NCBI GenBank assembly: GCA_016841765.1 | Contig: JAENYN010000026.1 | Coordinates: 1-62,975 of the forward strand | DNA length: 62,975 nt | Direction: 5' to 3' | Source: Guptibacillus hwajinpoensis | GTDB lineage: Bacteria; Bacillota; Bacilli; Bacillales; Bacillaceae_O | Part shown: piece after piece, positions 41,814 to 54,700 of the stretch | How the letters are laid out: each line of letters starts with the position of its first letter | Position numbering within the stretch: the stretch's first letter is position 1 | Translations under genes and position numbers: made by a program | The notes under the pieces: model-generated | What the model was told of the DNA's origin: nothing | The model's input: the letters and a program-made list of their open reading frames with translations, nothing else | Database searches by the model: none

Positions 41814-42074
41814 ATGGAACGCAACCAACGTAAAGTCTACACTGGGCGTGTAGTGTCCGACAAAATGGACAAAACCATTACGGTTCTCGTAGAAACCTAC
41901 AAAAAGGATTCTTTGTACGGCAAGCGTGTAAAGTATTCTAAAAAGTTAAAAGCACATGATGAAAACAATACTGCGAAAATGGGCGATATTGTACGTATTA
42001 TGGAAACTCGTCCCACTTCCGCGACAAAACGTTTCCGTCTTGTTGACGTGGTAGAAGAATCAGTCATCATCTAA
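41814..42074 (+). CDS. rpsQ: 30S ribosomal protein S17
   Basis: Primary 16S rRNA-binding protein of OB fold, 86 residues. [20 protein letters not shown] and the [20 protein letters not shown] segment are diagnostic. AGAGGAGG precedes the start. Confidence 0.97.
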   Translation: MERNQRKVYTGRVVSDKMDKTITVLVETYKKDSLYGKRVKYSKKLKAHDENNTAKMGDIVRIMETRPTSATKRFRLVDVVEESVII

Positions 42075-42119
42075 TGATGATTCGGATAAAAAAACTATTC
42101 CGAGGGGAGGTTTTGTTGT

Positions 42120-42488
42120 ATGATTCAACAAGAAACCCGTTTAAAAGTTGCAGATAACTCTGGCGCGCGCGAATTGCTCACAATCAAAGTATTGGGTGGA
42201 TCTGGACGCAAGACAGCTAATATCGGCGATGTCATCGTTGCTTCGGTAAAACAAGCAACACCAGGAGGCGTTGTCAAAAAGGGTGAAGTTGTCCGTGCTG
42301 TGATTGTACGTTCCAAGACTGGTGCACGCCGTGCAGACGGTTCTTATATCCGCTTTGATGAAAACGCAGCAGTTGTTATCCGTGAAGATAAGAGCCCAAG
42401 AGGAACTCGTATCTTCGGACCGGTTGCTCGTGAATTGCGTGAGAATGATTTCATGAAAATCGTTTCTCTTGCTCCAGAAGTACTATAA
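42120..42488 (+). CDS. rplN: 50S ribosomal protein L14
   Basis: Subunit-interface protein and target of silencing factor RsfS, 122 residues. It starts [29 protein letters not shown] precedes the ATG. Confidence 0.98.
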   Translation: MIQQETRLKVADNSGARELLTIKVLGGSGRKTANIGDVIVASVKQATPGGVVKKGEVVRAVIVRSKTGARRADGSYIRFDENAAVVIREDKSPRGTRIFGPVARELRENDFMKIVSLAPEVL

Positions 42489-42527
42489 TAGATGAAATTA
42501 CAGGCCTTGTAAGGAGGTGCGCGTACG

Positions 42528-42839
42528 ATGCATGTTAAAAAGGGCGACAAAGTGAAAGTGATCTCTGGTAAAGATAAGGGCAAAGAAGGCATCATTCTTG
42601 AAGCTTACCCGAAGAAAGACCGTGTCCTTGTAGAAGGCGTTAATATGGTTAAAAAACACTCCAAGCCATCTCAAATGAATCCGCAGGGCGGCATTAGCGA
42701 ACAGGAAGCACCGATTCATGTTTCCAACGTCATGATGCTTGATCCAAAGAGCGGTAATCCGACTCGTGTCGGTTATAAAGTCGAGGACGGCAAGAAAGTC
42801 CGTGTGGCAAAGAAATCCGGAGAGGTTTTAGATAAATAG
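42528..42839 (+). CDS. rplX: 50S ribosomal protein L24
   Basis: Assembly initiator at the tunnel exit with a KOW motif, 103 residues. [20 protein letters not shown] is the KOW segment. AAGGAGGTG precedes the ATG. Confidence 0.97.
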   Translation: MHVKKGDKVKVISGKDKGKEGIILEAYPKKDRVLVEGVNMVKKHSKPSQMNPQGGISEQEAPIHVSNVMMLDPKSGNPTRVGYKVEDGKKVRVAKKSGEVLDK

Positions 42840-42865
42840 TTCAGCAGTGAAAGGAGGTCCGCTCA

Positions 42866-43405
42866 ATGAACCGTTTGAAAGAAAGATACCAGAACGAAAT
42901 CGTTTCAAGCATGGTAGAGAAGTTCGACTATTCTTCTGTAATGGAAGTACCGAAAATCGAAAAGATCGTAATTAACATGGGTGTAGGTGACGCTGTGCAA
43001 AATGCGAAAGCACTTGACACTGCAGTTGAAGAGCTTTCCCAGATTGCAGGGCAGAAGCCGGTTGTCACAAAAGCGAAGAAATCAATCGCTGGATTCCGTC
43101 TTCGTGAAGGAATGCCAATCGGTGCAAAAGTTACTTTGCGCGGTGAACGTATGTATGATTTCTTGGATAAGCTGATCAGTGTATCACTTCCGCGTGTCCG
43201 TGACTTCCGCGGTGTATCCAAGAAAGCATTCGACGGCCGTGGAAACTACACACTCGGCGTCAAAGAACAGCTGATCTTCCCGGAAATTGATTACGATCAA
43301 GTAAACAAAGTTCGCGGTATGGACATTGTTATCGTTACAACGGCTAACACTGACGAAGAAGCACAAGAGCTGCTTTCTCAAGTCGGCATGCCATTCCAGA
43401 AGTAA
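42866..43405 (+). CDS. rplE: 50S ribosomal protein L5
   Basis: 5S rRNA-binding protein of the central protuberance, 179 residues. Segments [14 protein letters not shown] and [15 protein letters not shown] are typical. AAAGGAGG precedes the start. Confidence 0.97.
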   Translation: MNRLKERYQNEIVSSMVEKFDYSSVMEVPKIEKIVINMGVGDAVQNAKALDTAVEELSQIAGQKPVVTKAKKSIAGFRLREGMPIGAKVTLRGERMYDFLDKLISVSLPRVRDFRGVSKKAFDGRGNYTLGVKEQLIFPEIDYDQVNKVRGMDIVIVTTANTDEEAQELLSQVGMPFQK

Positions 43406-43429
43406 TCAATATGAAGAGGAGGGAAAAGC

Positions 43430-43615
43430 GTGGCTAAGAAATCTATGATCGCAAAGCACAAACGCGAGAAAAAGTACAAAGTACGCGAATACACTCGCTG
43501 TGAACGCTGCGGCCGCCCGCATTCAGTAATCCGTAAATTCAAGCTTTGCCGTATTTGTTTCCGTGAACTTGCATACAAGGGTCAAATCCCTGGTGTTAAA
43601 AAAGCTAGCTGGTAA
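43430..43615 (+). CDS. rpsN: 30S ribosomal protein S14, zinc-binding type
   Basis: Short zinc-containing S14, 61 residues, with C24/C27 and C40/C43 in two CxxC pairs. The start is GTG with AGGAGGG upstream. This is the normal zinc form; a zinc-free paralogue, if any, lies outside the window. Confidence 0.97.
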   Translation: MAKKSMIAKHKREKKYKVREYTRCERCGRPHSVIRKFKLCRICFRELAYKGQIPGVKKASW

Positions 43616-43645
43616 ACCCGACTTAGGGAAGGAGGTAATCTATTT

Positions 43646-44044
43646 ATGGTTATGACAGATCCAATCGCAGATATGCTGACTCGTATCCGTAATGCGAACT
43701 CAGTCCGTCACGATCAGCTGGAGATCCCGGCTTCTAAAATGAAAAGAGAAATCGCGGAGATCCTTAAACGTGAAGGCTTCGTACGTGACGTAGAATATAT
43801 TGAAGACAACAAGCAGGGAATCATCCGTATTTTCCTTAAATACGGCCCGAATGAAGAGCGCATCATTACTGGTTTGAAGAAAATCAGCAAGCCTGGCCTT
43901 CGTGTATATGCGAAAGCGACAGAGGTGCCTCGCGTGCTTAACGGCCTTGGAATCGCAGTAGTTTCAACTTCTAAAGGCGTATTGACTGACAAAGAAGCCC
44001 GCCAACAAAATGCCGGCGGCGAAGTATTGGCATACATCTGGTAA
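43646..44044 (+). CDS. rpsH: 30S ribosomal protein S8
   Basis: Binds helix 21 of 16S rRNA and in many bacteria represses the spc operon, 132 residues. It starts [18 protein letters not shown] and ends with the GGEVLAYIW segment. AAGGAGG is 14 bases upstream of the first ATG and 8 bases from the second, so MTDP could also be the start. Confidence 0.97.
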   Translation: MVMTDPIADMLTRIRNANSVRHDQLEIPASKMKREIAEILKREGFVRDVEYIEDNKQGIIRIFLKYGPNEERIITGLKKISKPGLRVYAKATEVPRVLNGLGIAVVSTSKGVLTDKEARQQNAGGEVLAYIW

Positions 44045-44069
44045 TAAAGAGTGAATGGAGGTGTAAGAT

Positions 44070-44606
44070 ATGTCCCGTGTCGGTAATAAAATCCTTCAAA
44101 TTCCTGAAGGTGTGACAATTACAAACGACAACAACACTGTAACGGTTAAAGGCCCCAAGGGAGAATTGACTCGCACATTTCACCCTGATATGGTAATCAA
44201 ACAAGAAGATGGTACGCTTACAGTTGAGCGTCCAACTGAAAATAAAGAGCACCGTGCACTTCACGGTACAACCCGCAGCCTCCTTGGCAACATGGTCGAG
44301 GGCGTAACGAACGGATATGAGCGTTCCCTTGAACTGATTGGTGTCGGTTACCGTGCTGCCAAGCAGGGAAAAAATCTTGTGTTAAGTGTCGGCTACTCAC
44401 ATCCGGTAGAAATGACGCCTGAAGAAGGCCTCGAAGTTGAAGTGCCTACCAACACAAAAATCATTGTTAAAGGCATCGATAAAGAGCGTGTAGGCGCACT
44501 TGCCGCCAACATCCGCGCTGTTCGCCCGCCAGAGCCGTATAAAGGCAAAGGTATCCGTTATGAAGGCGAATATGTACGTCGTAAAGAAGGTAAAACAGCG
44601 AAGTAA
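44070..44606 (+). CDS. rplF: 50S ribosomal protein L6
   Basis: Near the sarcin-ricin loop, two repeated domains, 178 residues. It starts [15 protein letters not shown] and has the C-terminal [20 protein letters not shown] segment. GGAGGTG lies upstream. Confidence 0.97.
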   Translation: MSRVGNKILQIPEGVTITNDNNTVTVKGPKGELTRTFHPDMVIKQEDGTLTVERPTENKEHRALHGTTRSLLGNMVEGVTNGYERSLELIGVGYRAAKQGKNLVLSVGYSHPVEMTPEEGLEVEVPTNTKIIVKGIDKERVGALAANIRAVRPPEPYKGKGIRYEGEYVRRKEGKTAK

Positions 44607-44637
44607 TTCGGTTAGGTAGAAGAAAGGAGTGACACAA

Positions 44638-45000
44638 GTGATCACTAAGCCTGATAAGAACGCTACTCGTAAAAAGCGCCACGCGCGTGTTCGTGCGAAA
44701 CTGACAGGAACTCCTGAACGCCCGCGTTTGAATGTATATCGTTCCAACAACCACATTTACGCTCAGATCATTGATGATGTGAACGCCAAAACGCTGGCAA
44801 GCGCATCTACAGTGGATAACGAGCTTAAGTTAGATGCTACAGGCAATGTTGAAGCTGCGAAACAGGTTGGCGAACTGATTGCCAAGCGTGCAGTGGAAAA
44901 CGGAGTCGGCCAGGTAGTATTTGACCGCGGTGGATATCTGTATCACGGACGTGTGAAAGCATTGGCAGAAGCCGCACGTGAAGGCGGACTCGAATTTTAA
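44638..45000 (+). CDS. rplR: 50S ribosomal protein L18
   Basis: 5S rRNA-binding protein, 120 residues. The GTG at 44638 gives [20 protein letters not shown] and has AAAGGAGT seven bases before it; longer in-frame readings lack a better site. The C-terminal [20 protein letters not shown] is conserved. Confidence 0.96.
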   Translation: MITKPDKNATRKKRHARVRAKLTGTPERPRLNVYRSNNHIYAQIIDDVNAKTLASASTVDNELKLDATGNVEAAKQVGELIAKRAVENGVGQVVFDRGGYLYHGRVKALAEAAREGGLEF

Positions 45001-45018
45001 AAAGAAGGAGGGATATTG

Positions 45019-45519
45019 ATGCGTCACATCGATCCAAGCAAGTTAGACCTTGAAGAACGCGTAGTTACGATTAACCGTGTAGCGAAAGTTGTTAAAGGCG
45101 GACGCCGTTTCCGTTTTGCTGCACTGGTGGTAGTAGGGGATAAGAACGGAAACGTAGGTTTCGGAACAGGCAAAGCACAGGAAGTGCCAGAAGCCATCCG
45201 TAAAGCGATTGAGGATGCCAAGAAAAACTTGATCAGCGTACCGACAGTTGGAACTACTATTCCACACGAAATCACTGGTGAATTCGGTGCAGGAAGCGTG
45301 CTTCTTAAGCCGGCATCAGAAGGTACCGGAGTAATTGCAGGCGGACCAGTCCGTGCGGTATTGGAATTGGCCGGTATTGGCGACATTCTGTCCAAGTCAT
45401 TGGGCTCCAATACACCAATCAATATGATCCGTGCCACAATGAACGGGCTACAAAATCTTAAGCGTGCAGAAGAAGTTGCGAAACTTCGCGGTAAATCTGT
45501 AGAAGAATTGTTAGGATAA
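45019..45519 (+). CDS. rpsE: 30S ribosomal protein S5
   Basis: mRNA-helicase and fidelity protein, 166 residues. The spectinomycin-related loop [11 protein letters not shown] is wild type. The ATG at 45019 follows AAGGAGGG; a TTG directly before it is in frame but unlikely to be used. Confidence 0.97.
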   Translation: MRHIDPSKLDLEERVVTINRVAKVVKGGRRFRFAALVVVGDKNGNVGFGTGKAQEVPEAIRKAIEDAKKNLISVPTVGTTIPHEITGEFGAGSVLLKPASEGTGVIAGGPVRAVLELAGIGDILSKSLGSNTPINMIRATMNGLQNLKRAEEVAKLRGKSVEELLG

Positions 45520-45532
45520 GGAGGGAAATCAA

Positions 45533-45715
45533 ATGGCTAACAAACTTGAAATCACCCTCAAACGCAGTGTAATTGGTCGTCCGCAGGACCAGCGTGTTAC
45601 CGTAAAAACACTCGGCCTGCGCAAAGTCAATCAAACAGTCGTTCAAGAAGATAATCCTGCAATTCGCGGCATGATCAACAAAGTCGCTCACCTTGTTACG
45701 GTTAAGGAAGCATAA
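45533..45715 (+). CDS. rpmD: 50S ribosomal protein L30
   Basis: Small 50S protein, 60 residues. It has [20 protein letters not shown] and the [20 protein letters not shown] core. AAGGAGGG lies between rpsE and the ATG. Confidence 0.96.
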   Translation: MANKLEITLKRSVIGRPQDQRVTVKTLGLRKVNQTVVQEDNPAIRGMINKVAHLVTVKEA

Positions 45716-45744
45716 AACGAAATTAATAACGAGGAGGTGCACCA

Positions 45745-46185
45745 ATGAAACTTCATGAGTTAAAGCCAGCAAAAGGTTCCCGCAAAGAACGCAACCGTGT
45801 CGGCCGCGGAATGGCTTCCGGTAACGGCAAAACATCAGGTAAAGGCCATAAGGGTCAGAACGCCCGTTCAGGCGGCGGCGTGAGACCAGGCTTTGAAGGT
45901 GGCCAGATGCCATTGTTCCAGCGTCTTCCGAAACGCGGTTTCACGAACATCAACCGCAAGGAATTCGCCATTGTAAACCTTGAAACGTTGAACCGTTTTG
46001 AAGAGGGTACTGAGGTAACTCCTGAGCTGCTGCTTGAAACTGGTGTCATCAGCAAGCTTCAGTCCGGAGTGAAGATCCTTGGCAACGGCAAGCTTGAGAA
46101 AAAGCTTACTGTCAAGGCTCACAAGTTCTCAGCGTCTGCCAAAGATGCTGTTGAAGCTGCCGGCGGTACAACAGAGGTGATCTAA
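45745..46185 (+). CDS. rplO: 50S ribosomal protein L15
   Basis: Late-assembly 23S rRNA-binding protein, 146 residues. The glycine-rich N-terminal arm is [20 protein letters not shown], and [18 protein letters not shown] follows. GAGGAGGTG precedes the ATG. Its stop shares a base with the secY start. Confidence 0.97.
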   Translation: MKLHELKPAKGSRKERNRVGRGMASGNGKTSGKGHKGQNARSGGGVRPGFEGGQMPLFQRLPKRGFTNINRKEFAIVNLETLNRFEEGTEVTPELLLETGVISKLQSGVKILGNGKLEKKLTVKAHKFSASAKDAVEAAGGTTEVI

Positions 46186-47474
46186 TGTTTCAAACACTCT
46201 CCAATTTTATGCGCGTGGGTGATATTAGAAATAAAATAATATTCACCCTTTTAATGCTGATTGTTTTCCGTATTGGAAGTTTCATTCCGGTACCGGGTGT
46301 CAACCCGGAAGTCCTGAGGATTCAGGATGACAGTGTTTTTGGCCTTCTGAACACATTCGGGGGCGGTGCGTTAAGCAACTTCTCCATTTTCGCAATGGGG
46401 ATCATGCCTTACATCACCGCATCCATCATCGTGCAGCTTTTGCAAATGGATGTAGTGCCGAAGTTTACAGAATGGTCCAAGCAAGGTGAAGTCGGGCGCC
46501 GTAAACTGGCACAGTTCACGCGTTACTTCACAATCGCACTTGGTTTCATCCAGGCGATCGGAATGTCAATCGGTTTTAACAACCTGGCTGGCGGTCAACT
46601 GATTACCAATACCGGGTTCCAGTCTTATCTGCTGATTGCACTCGTGCTTACAGCAGGAACTGCTTTCCTGATGTGGCTCGGCGAACAGATCACCGCTAAA
46701 GGTGTCGGAAATGGTATTTCCATCCTCATCTTTGCCGGTATTGTTGCAGCCATTCCAAATGGCGTCAACCAAATATATGCGCAGCAAATTGAAGGTGCTG
46801 GGGAAGCACTTTTCATCAGAATCGTCACCGTTGCCCTTCTGCTTCTGGTAGTACTGGCTATTGTGGTTGGCGTAATCTTCTTCCAGCAAGCATTGCGTAA
46901 GATTCCGGTTCAATATGCCAAGCGTGTTGTCGGCCGTAATACGACAGGCGGGCAATCAACGCATTTGCCGCTGAAAGTCAATGCAGCGGGTGTTATCCCG
47001 GTCATCTTTGCAATTTCGTTCATCATCACACCACCGACGATCGCAAGCTTCTTCGGAAGCAATGATGTGACACTGTGGATTCAGAATACATTTGATTATA
47101 CACATCCGGTGGGGATGGTTGTCTATGTCGCTTTAATTATCGCTTTCACTTACTTTTATACGTTTGTGCAAGTCAACCCGGAGCAAATGGCTGAAAACTT
47201 GAAAAAACAGGGCGGCTATATTCCTGGTATCCGTCCAGGCAAGAACACACAGACGTATGTCACAAGAATTTTGTACCGGCTTACATTCGTAGGCTCCTTC
47301 TTCCTGGCAGCCGTTGCTGTTCTTCCGATCTTTTTCATTAAGATTGCAGAATTGCCGCAGTCCGTACAAATTGGCGGAACAAGTTTGCTGATTGTTGTCG
47401 GTGTTGCACTCGAAACAATGAAGCAGCTTGAAAGCCAGCTTGTTAAGCGCCATTATAAAGGTTTTATCAAGTAA
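46185..47474 (+). CDS. secY: Protein translocase channel SecY
   Basis: Central pore of the Sec export channel, 429 residues with ten predicted transmembrane helices. Recognisable parts are the plug and TM2 region around [20 protein letters not shown] and the C5 loop [17 protein letters not shown] that binds SecA and ribosomes. Its ATG overlaps the rplO stop (TAATG), so the two are translationally coupled. Its partner SecE is at 18736. Confidence 0.97.
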   Translation: MFQTLSNFMRVGDIRNKIIFTLLMLIVFRIGSFIPVPGVNPEVLRIQDDSVFGLLNTFGGGALSNFSIFAMGIMPYITASIIVQLLQMDVVPKFTEWSKQGEVGRRKLAQFTRYFTIALGFIQAIGMSIGFNNLAGGQLITNTGFQSYLLIALVLTAGTAFLMWLGEQITAKGVGNGISILIFAGIVAAIPNGVNQIYAQQIEGAGEALFIRIVTVALLLLVVLAIVVGVIFFQQALRKIPVQYAKRVVGRNTTGGQSTHLPLKVNAAGVIPVIFAISFIITPPTIASFFGSNDVTLWIQNTFDYTHPVGMVVYVALIIAFTYFYTFVQVNPEQMAENLKKQGGYIPGIRPGKNTQTYVTRILYRLTFVGSFFLAAVAVLPIFFIKIAELPQSVQIGGTSLLIVVGVALETMKQLESQLVKRHYKGFIK

Positions 47475-48931
<1,457 letters not shown>

Positions 48932-48947
48932 GTGAAGGTGATAATGG

Positions 48948-49298
48948 GTGAGTGAAACCGAGACGATGCCGCGGTTAGGGCAGTTTGTCCGTATCCTTCA
49001 AGGAAGGGATAATGGGCAGTACAGTGTCATCATCGGTATTGAAGACGAACGGATCGTTTTGCTGGCAGACGGAGACAAACGAAAATATGACCGTCCCAAG
49101 AAGAAAAACGTAAATCACCTTGAGTTAATAGATTACGTATCTCCGGAAGTTCAGAGCAGTATCCAAGAAACGGGTCGTGTGACAAACTCGAAACTCCGGT
49201 ATGTGATGACGCGTTTTTTGAGCGAGCATTCGGAAGTGTTTGTCAATGAACAAGTTACTGATTTGAAGAAGGGAGAGCAACTCGATGGCGAAAGATGA
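48948..49298 (+). CDS. KOW-domain RNA-binding protein, function unknown
   Basis: Small protein of 116 residues. The N-terminal part, [20 protein letters not shown], resembles KOW/L14e-type RNA-binding domains; the C-terminal half, with [16 protein letters not shown], is helical and uncharacterised. It starts at a GTG after GAAGGTGA and overlaps infA by 14 bases, so the two are probably translated together. B. subtilis has a related small gene between map and infA. A role at the ribosome is inferred from the domain and context only. Confidence 0.8.
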   Translation: MSETETMPRLGQFVRILQGRDNGQYSVIIGIEDERIVLLADGDKRKYDRPKKKNVNHLELIDYVSPEVQSSIQETGRVTNSKLRYVMTRFLSEHSEVFVNEQVTDLKKGEQLDGER

Positions 49299-49503
49299 TG
49301 TAATTGAAGTTGAAGGAACCATCGTTGAAACATTGCCTAATGCTATGTTTAAAGTAGAGCTGGAAAACGGGCACACCGTTCTTGCTCATGTATCAGGCAA
49401 AATTCGCATGCATTTCATCCGCATTTTGCCTGGAGATAAAGTGACGGTTGAATTATCTCCATATGATTTATCACGTGGCCGGATTACGTATCGCTACAAA
49501 TAG
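49285..49503 (+). CDS. infA: Translation initiation factor IF-1
   Basis: Binds the A site of the 30S subunit during initiation, 72 residues. It starts [20 protein letters not shown] and keeps the OB fold. GAAGGGAGAG lies within the previous gene, which it overlaps. Confidence 0.98.
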   Translation: MAKDDVIEVEGTIVETLPNAMFKVELENGHTVLAHVSGKIRMHFIRILPGDKVTVELSPYDLSRGRITYRYK

Positions 49504-49650
<147 letters not shown>

Positions 49651-49673
49651 TCTAAAAGGAGGTGCACGTCTGA

Positions 49674-50039
49674 ATGGCACGTATTGCTGGTGTAGATATT
49701 CCGCGTGAAAAGCGCGTCGTAATCTCTCTCACATATATCTTTGGTATTGGGAAGTCAAAGGCTCAACAGATCCTGAAAGAAGCTGGTGTTTCTGAAAATA
49801 CACGTGTGCGTGATTTGACTGAAGACGAATTGGGTAAAATTCGTGAAATCGTTGATACGTACAAGGTTGAAGGTGACCTTCGCCGTGAAACATCAATGAA
49901 CATTAAGCGTTTGATCGAAATCGGTTCTTACCGTGGAATGCGCCATCGCCGCGGTCTTCCTGTCCGTGGGCAGGGCACAAAAAACAACGCACGTACGCGT
50001 AAGGGACCTCGCCGTACTGTAGCGAACAAGAAGAAGTAA
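49674..50039 (+). CDS. rpsM: 30S ribosomal protein S13
   Basis: Head protein of the subunit bridges, contacts P-site tRNA, 121 residues. It begins [20 protein letters not shown] and ends in a basic tail, [25 protein letters not shown] precedes the start. Confidence 0.98.
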   Translation: MARIAGVDIPREKRVVISLTYIFGIGKSKAQQILKEAGVSENTRVRDLTEDELGKIREIVDTYKVEGDLRRETSMNIKRLIEIGSYRGMRHRRGLPVRGQGTKNNARTRKGPRRTVANKKK

Positions 50040-50447
<408 letters not shown>

Positions 50448-50463
50448 TCATCCTGTATAGATT

Positions 50464-50492
50464 TTGGTACACTGTCTATACTGGGTTATGAT
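50464..50492 (+). promoter_or_regulatory. Candidate promoter of rpoA-rplQ
   Basis: TTGGTA, 17 bp, TATGAT in the 182-bp rpsK-rpoA gap. It would let rpoA be made separately from the long upstream operon. Confidence 0.5.
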
Positions 50493-50571
50493 GAAAAAGT
50501 TTCATAGAAGGTTCTAAGGGGATCATCACCAGATCCGCTGTGCACAATCGGGAACTGCAAATGGGGAATTT

Positions 50572-50598
50572 CGGTTAGGCTGTTACAAGGTCTAACCG
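50572..50598 (+). promoter_or_regulatory. Hairpin before rpoA
   Basis: CGGTTAG / CTAACCG, seven pairs, 13-base loop, about 30 bases ahead of the rpoA start. There is no T tail. Confidence 0.35.
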
Positions 50599-50629
50599 GG
50601 GTTTCGACGTTTTGAAGGAGGGTTATTGA

Positions 50630-51577
50630 ATGATCGAAATTGAGAAACCGAAAATTGAAACGGTTGATGTCAGTGATGACGGCAAGTTTGGGAAGTTTGT
50701 CATCGAACCGCTTGAACGTGGCTATGGTACCACATTAGGGAACTCCTTACGTCGTATCCTTTTATCTTCACTCCCTGGTGCCGCTGTAACATCTATTCAA
50801 ATTGATGGGGTCCTTCATGAATTCTCAACAATTGAAGGTGTAGTGGAAGACGTCACTTCTATTATCTTGAACATTAAAAAACTTGCGCTTAAAATCTACT
50901 CTGATGAAGAGAAGACGATGGAAATTGACGTGAAGCGCGAAGGTCCTGTCACTGCGGCGGATGTTACGCATGACAGTGATATAGAAATCTTGAATCCGGA
51001 TCTTCATATTGCGACATTGTCATCCAGCAGCGCCAACCTTCATATACGTATGACTGCCCAGAGCGGCCGCGGATATTCACCGGCTGAAGATAACAAGACG
51101 GAGGATCAGCCAATCGGCGTGATTCCAATTGATTCTATCTATACACCGGTTGCCCGTTCAACGTACCAGGTAGAAAACACTCGTGTAGGCCAGGTGTCTA
51201 ATTACGATAAATTAACCCTCGATGTATGGACAGACGGAAGCATCAGGCCGGAAGAAGCCGTTTCCCTGGGTGCCAAAATCATGAATGAGCACCTTAACAT
51301 CTTCATCGGCCTAACAGATGAAGCCCAAAATGCAGAAATCATGGTCGAAAAAGAAGAGGATCAAAAAGAAAAAGTTCTTGAAATGACAATTGAAGAACTG
51401 GACTTATCTGTCCGTTCATATAACTGCTTGAAGCGCGCCGGCATCAATACAGTTCAAGAGCTTTCCCATAAGTCTGAAGAGGACATGATGAAAGTCCGCA
51501 ATCTTGGACGGAAATCTCTTGAAGAGGTAAAGCATAAGCTTCATGACCTGGGACTCGGACTCCGCAAGGAAGAGTAG
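50630..51577 (+). CDS. rpoA: RNA polymerase alpha subunit
   Basis: Dimeric scaffold of RNA polymerase, 315 residues. The N-terminal assembly domain has the [20 protein letters not shown] segment. A linker leads to the C-terminal DNA- and activator-binding domain with [15 protein letters not shown]-like sequence (here [18 protein letters not shown]). AAGGAGGG precedes the ATG. Confidence 0.98.
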   Translation: MIEIEKPKIETVDVSDDGKFGKFVIEPLERGYGTTLGNSLRRILLSSLPGAAVTSIQIDGVLHEFSTIEGVVEDVTSIILNIKKLALKIYSDEEKTMEIDVKREGPVTAADVTHDSDIEILNPDLHIATLSSSSANLHIRMTAQSGRGYSPAEDNKTEDQPIGVIPIDSIYTPVARSTYQVENTRVGQVSNYDKLTLDVWTDGSIRPEEAVSLGAKIMNEHLNIFIGLTDEAQNAEIMVEKEEDQKEKVLEMTIEELDLSVRSYNCLKRAGINTVQELSHKSEEDMMKVRNLGRKSLEEVKHKLHDLGLGLRKEE

Positions 51578-51640
51578 TTCCCTGCAGGTGAGCAATGATA
51601 GATACAACGGATAGACTTTCAACAAAGGAGGGAATCTCTC

Positions 51641-52003
51641 ATGGCATATCAAAAGCTAGGACGCACAAGTTCACAGCGGAAAGCACTTCTTCGTGACCTT
51701 GCGACAGACCTGATCATCAACGAGCGCATCGAAACAACTGAAGCGAAAGCGAAAGAGCTTAAGTCAGTTGTCGAAAAAATGATCACTCTCGGCAAGCGCG
51801 GTGACTTGCACGCACGTCGTCAAGCTGCTTCTTTCGTTCGCCTGGAAACAGCAAACGAAGAAACAGGCGAAGATGCAATCCAGAAACTGTTCGGTGATGT
51901 CGCTTCTCGTTATGAAGACCGCCAAGGCGGATACACTCGTATCATGAAGCTCGGACCTCGCCGCGGTGACGGTGCACCAATGGTTATTATCGAACTTGTG
52001 TAA
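51641..52003 (+). CDS. rplQ: 50S ribosomal protein L17
   Basis: Tunnel-exit region protein, 120 residues. It starts [29 protein letters not shown] precedes the ATG. Last gene of the cluster that starts with rpsJ; a terminator follows. Confidence 0.97.
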   Translation: MAYQKLGRTSSQRKALLRDLATDLIINERIETTEAKAKELKSVVEKMITLGKRGDLHARRQAASFVRLETANEETGEDAIQKLFGDVASRYEDRQGGYTRIMKLGPRRGDGAPMVIIELV

Positions 52004-52024
52004 CACAATCATACACATGTAACG

Positions 52025-52075
52025 AAAAGGGCGGGACAGAAACTCATCATGGGTCTGATTCTGTGCCCTTTTTTT
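52025..52075 (+). terminator. Terminator after rplQ
   Basis: AAAAGGGC / GCCCTTTT with additional inner pairing (GACAGAA with TTCTGT), then TTT. It closes the long ribosomal-protein transcript. Confidence 0.85.
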
Positions 52076-52209
52076 GTTTATCCGGCTTTTTTGCCCCCGT
52101 GCCTTAAAGGACTGCACAGGGGGGAGACAGACCTGTCGAGATTAGAAGAGAAAATCGGCACGTTTCCCCTATTTCCGGGGAAATATGTCGAAGTGGGAGA
52201 GAGACCTTC

Positions 52210-53049
52210 ATGAATGAACTCGTTTCAGTAAAGGATGTAAGTTTCCGATATGATCGGGAAGGGAAATGGGCGGTCAAAGACGTCAGTTTTTCCGTATATG
52301 AAGGAGAGTGGCTGGCGGTTGTCGGCCATAACGGTTCCGGCAAATCAACGCTCGCCAAGCTCATGAACGGCCTGCTGCTGCCTGAAACAGGCACGGTATC
52401 CGTAGAAGGGCTGAACACTGCAAAGGAAGCCGATATAGCGGAGATCCGCCGCAGGCTGGGGGTTGTCTTCCAAAACCCCGATAATCAGTTTGTCGGGACA
52501 ACAGTAAGGGATGATGTGGCTTTTGGTCTGGAAAACAACGGGGTACCGCGGGACATCATGAAACAGCGGATTCAGGAAAGCCTTGAGTCTGTCGGCATGA
52601 TCGAATTTCTCGATCAAGAGCCTCACCATCTGTCAGGCGGGCAAAAGCAGCGGGTGGCTATTGCAGGCGTCATTGCCCTCAGGCCGTCAATCATGATTCT
52701 TGATGAAGCGACATCCATGCTTGACCCGCGCGGACGTCTGGAAGTCATCAATACGGTCCGTTCCCTTAATGACGCAGGCGCCATTACCGTCATTTCCATT
52801 ACCCATGACCTGGAAGAAGCAGCGAAAGCGGATCGCGTGCTTGTCATGAATCAAGGTGAAGTGCATGCTGCAGGGCCAGCAGCGGATATTTTCAGCAAAG
52901 AAGAAGAATTGACCCGGATCGGGCTTGATTTGCCATTCAGTGTGAAGCTGAGTCATGAACTGTCACGGCGCGGCATTCTCAAATCAGGCCCATATCTTTC
53001 ACAAGGGGAATTGGTGGATGCGTTATGGACATTAAAATCACAAACCTAG
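52210..53049 (+). CDS. ecfA1: ECF transporter ATPase EcfA1
   Basis: ATPase of the energy-coupling factor module shared by many vitamin transporters, 279 residues. Walker A GHNGSGKST (39-47), signature LSGGQKQR and Walker B LILDEAT-type (here MILDEAT) are intact. It starts at an ATG with GGGAGAGAG upstream. It overlaps ecfA2 by 25 bases. Confidence 0.95.
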   Translation: MNELVSVKDVSFRYDREGKWAVKDVSFSVYEGEWLAVVGHNGSGKSTLAKLMNGLLLPETGTVSVEGLNTAKEADIAEIRRRLGVVFQNPDNQFVGTTVRDDVAFGLENNGVPRDIMKQRIQESLESVGMIEFLDQEPHHLSGGQKQRVAIAGVIALRPSIMILDEATSMLDPRGRLEVINTVRSLNDAGAITVISITHDLEEAAKADRVLVMNQGEVHAAGPAADIFSKEEELTRIGLDLPFSVKLSHELSRRGILKSGPYLSQGELVDALWTLKSQT

Positions 53050-53894
53050 AGCACCGGTACATGCCGCGTACGCCCTTTGAACGGCTGGCTCTCCATGACG
53101 TGACGACAGATATCGCTTCAGGCACTTTCCTTGCGGTGATCGGCCATACCGGCTCGGGAAAGTCAACGCTCGTTCAGCACTTGAATGGCCTCCTGAAACC
53201 GACATCAGGCGAAATCCGTATCGGTGACACGGTCATCGCTGCAGATAAAAAGGATAAAAGCTTGAAACCTTTGCGGAAAAAGGCCGGTATTGTCTTTCAA
53301 TATCCTGAACACCAGCTGTTTGATGAGACAGTGGAACGGGATGTGATGTTCGGGCCGCGCAATTTCGGTGTACCTGAAGAAAAAGCCCGCAAAAAGGCAC
53401 GGGAAACCGTCTTGATGCTTGGCCTTCCGGAAGATGTATTGGACAAGTCGCCATTTGATTTGAGCGGGGGCCAAATGCGCCGTGTGGCGATAGCAGGCGT
53501 CCTGGCAATGGAGCCGCAAATTCTGATTCTCGATGAGCCGACAGCCGGCCTGGACCCAAGAGGGCGGCACGAAATCATGGAGATGTTTGCCATGCTGCAT
53601 GAACAGCAGGGCCTGACGACAATCCTGGTGACACATAGCATGGAGGATGCAGCCCGATACGCCGATGAAATCGCTGTGATGGACAAAGGCACACTCCTTG
53701 CAAGGGGAACGCCGCGGGATATTTTTTCAGATCCGGAACGATTAACCGGGCTTGGCCTGGATGTACCGGAGACAACGCTGTTCGCAATGGCGCTCGAAGA
53801 AAAATTCGGCACCAGGCTTCCATATGACCGCTTCTCACTCGAAGAGACAGCGAATCTCATTGAATCGCTCATGAGAGGGGGCGATCCGGAATGA
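53025..53894 (+). CDS. ecfA2: ECF transporter ATPase EcfA2
   Basis: Second, non-identical ATPase of the ECF module, 289 residues. Walker A GHTGSGKST (40-48), signature LSGGQMRR and Walker B LILDEPTAGLDP. The start within ecfA1 suggests equal synthesis of the two subunits. Substrate-binding S components are not in the window. Confidence 0.95.
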   Translation: MDIKITNLEHRYMPRTPFERLALHDVTTDIASGTFLAVIGHTGSGKSTLVQHLNGLLKPTSGEIRIGDTVIAADKKDKSLKPLRKKAGIVFQYPEHQLFDETVERDVMFGPRNFGVPEEKARKKARETVLMLGLPEDVLDKSPFDLSGGQMRRVAIAGVLAMEPQILILDEPTAGLDPRGRHEIMEMFAMLHEQQGLTTILVTHSMEDAARYADEIAVMDKGTLLARGTPRDIFSDPERLTGLGLDVPETTLFAMALEEKFGTRLPYDRFSLEETANLIESLMRGGDPE

Positions 53895-54688
53895 TGCAGT
53901 ATGCAGTCATCGGCCAATATGTGCCGGGCCATTCATTTATCCACCGCCTTGATCCGCGCGCCAAGCTGACGGTAATCTTTTTTTATGTCTTCATTGTATT
54001 TCTTGCCAACAATATATGGTCTTATCTTGCTCTTGGCGTTTTTACGGTTTTGGCTGTTGCCGCTTCCCGGATTCAGGCATCGTTCATTATGAGGGGCCTC
54101 CGCCCGATCCTCTGGATTATTTTATTTACGGTTGTCCTGCATGTCTTTATGACGAAGGAAGGCGAACTGCTGTTCAAGTACGGCTGGTTCACTGTGTATG
54201 AAGAAGGGGTCAGGCAAGCGGTTTTCATCTCGATGCGTTTTTTGTTTTTAATCATGATGACGTCGCTCCTAACGCTGACAACGACGCCGATTGACATTAC
54301 AGATGGCATGGAGTCGCTGCTCGGGCCGCTCAAAAAGATCAATTTTCCGGTGCATGAATTGGCATTGATGATGTCGATTTCACTCCGTTTCATCCCCACG
54401 CTCATGCAGGAGACTGAAAAACTGATCAAGGCACAGAGCGCCCGGGGGGTCGACTTCAAACACGGGCCGATAAAAGAAAGGCTGCAGGCGATTGCGGCCC
54501 TGCTTGTCCCGCTTTTCATCAGTGCTTTCAAGCGGGCCGAGGACCTTGCGCTTGCGATGGAATCCAGAGGGTACCAGGGCGGTGAAGGCCGGACAAAACT
54601 GCGGGAATTGAAATGGTCCGGCGCTGATACGGCTTCATTGGGGTTCGTTGTTTTGCTGGGAGCAACGCTTTTATACTTAAGAAGCTGA
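53891..54688 (+). CDS. ecfT: ECF transporter transmembrane subunit EcfT
   Basis: Membrane scaffold that links the ATPases to substrate-binding S components, 265 residues with about five to six membrane helices. The two ATPase-coupling motifs are visible in QSARGVDF and MESRGYQGG. The stop of ecfA2 overlaps its start (ATGA). The first of two ATG codons is taken; the second is three bases on. Confidence 0.94.
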   Translation: MMQYAVIGQYVPGHSFIHRLDPRAKLTVIFFYVFIVFLANNIWSYLALGVFTVLAVAASRIQASFIMRGLRPILWIILFTVVLHVFMTKEGELLFKYGWFTVYEEGVRQAVFISMRFLFLIMMTSLLTLTTTPIDITDGMESLLGPLKKINFPVHELALMMSISLRFIPTLMQETEKLIKAQSARGVDFKHGPIKERLQAIAALLVPLFISAFKRAEDLALAMESRGYQGGEGRTKLRELKWSGADTASLGFVVLLGATLLYLRS

Positions 54689-54700
54689 CAGGTGATGCAA

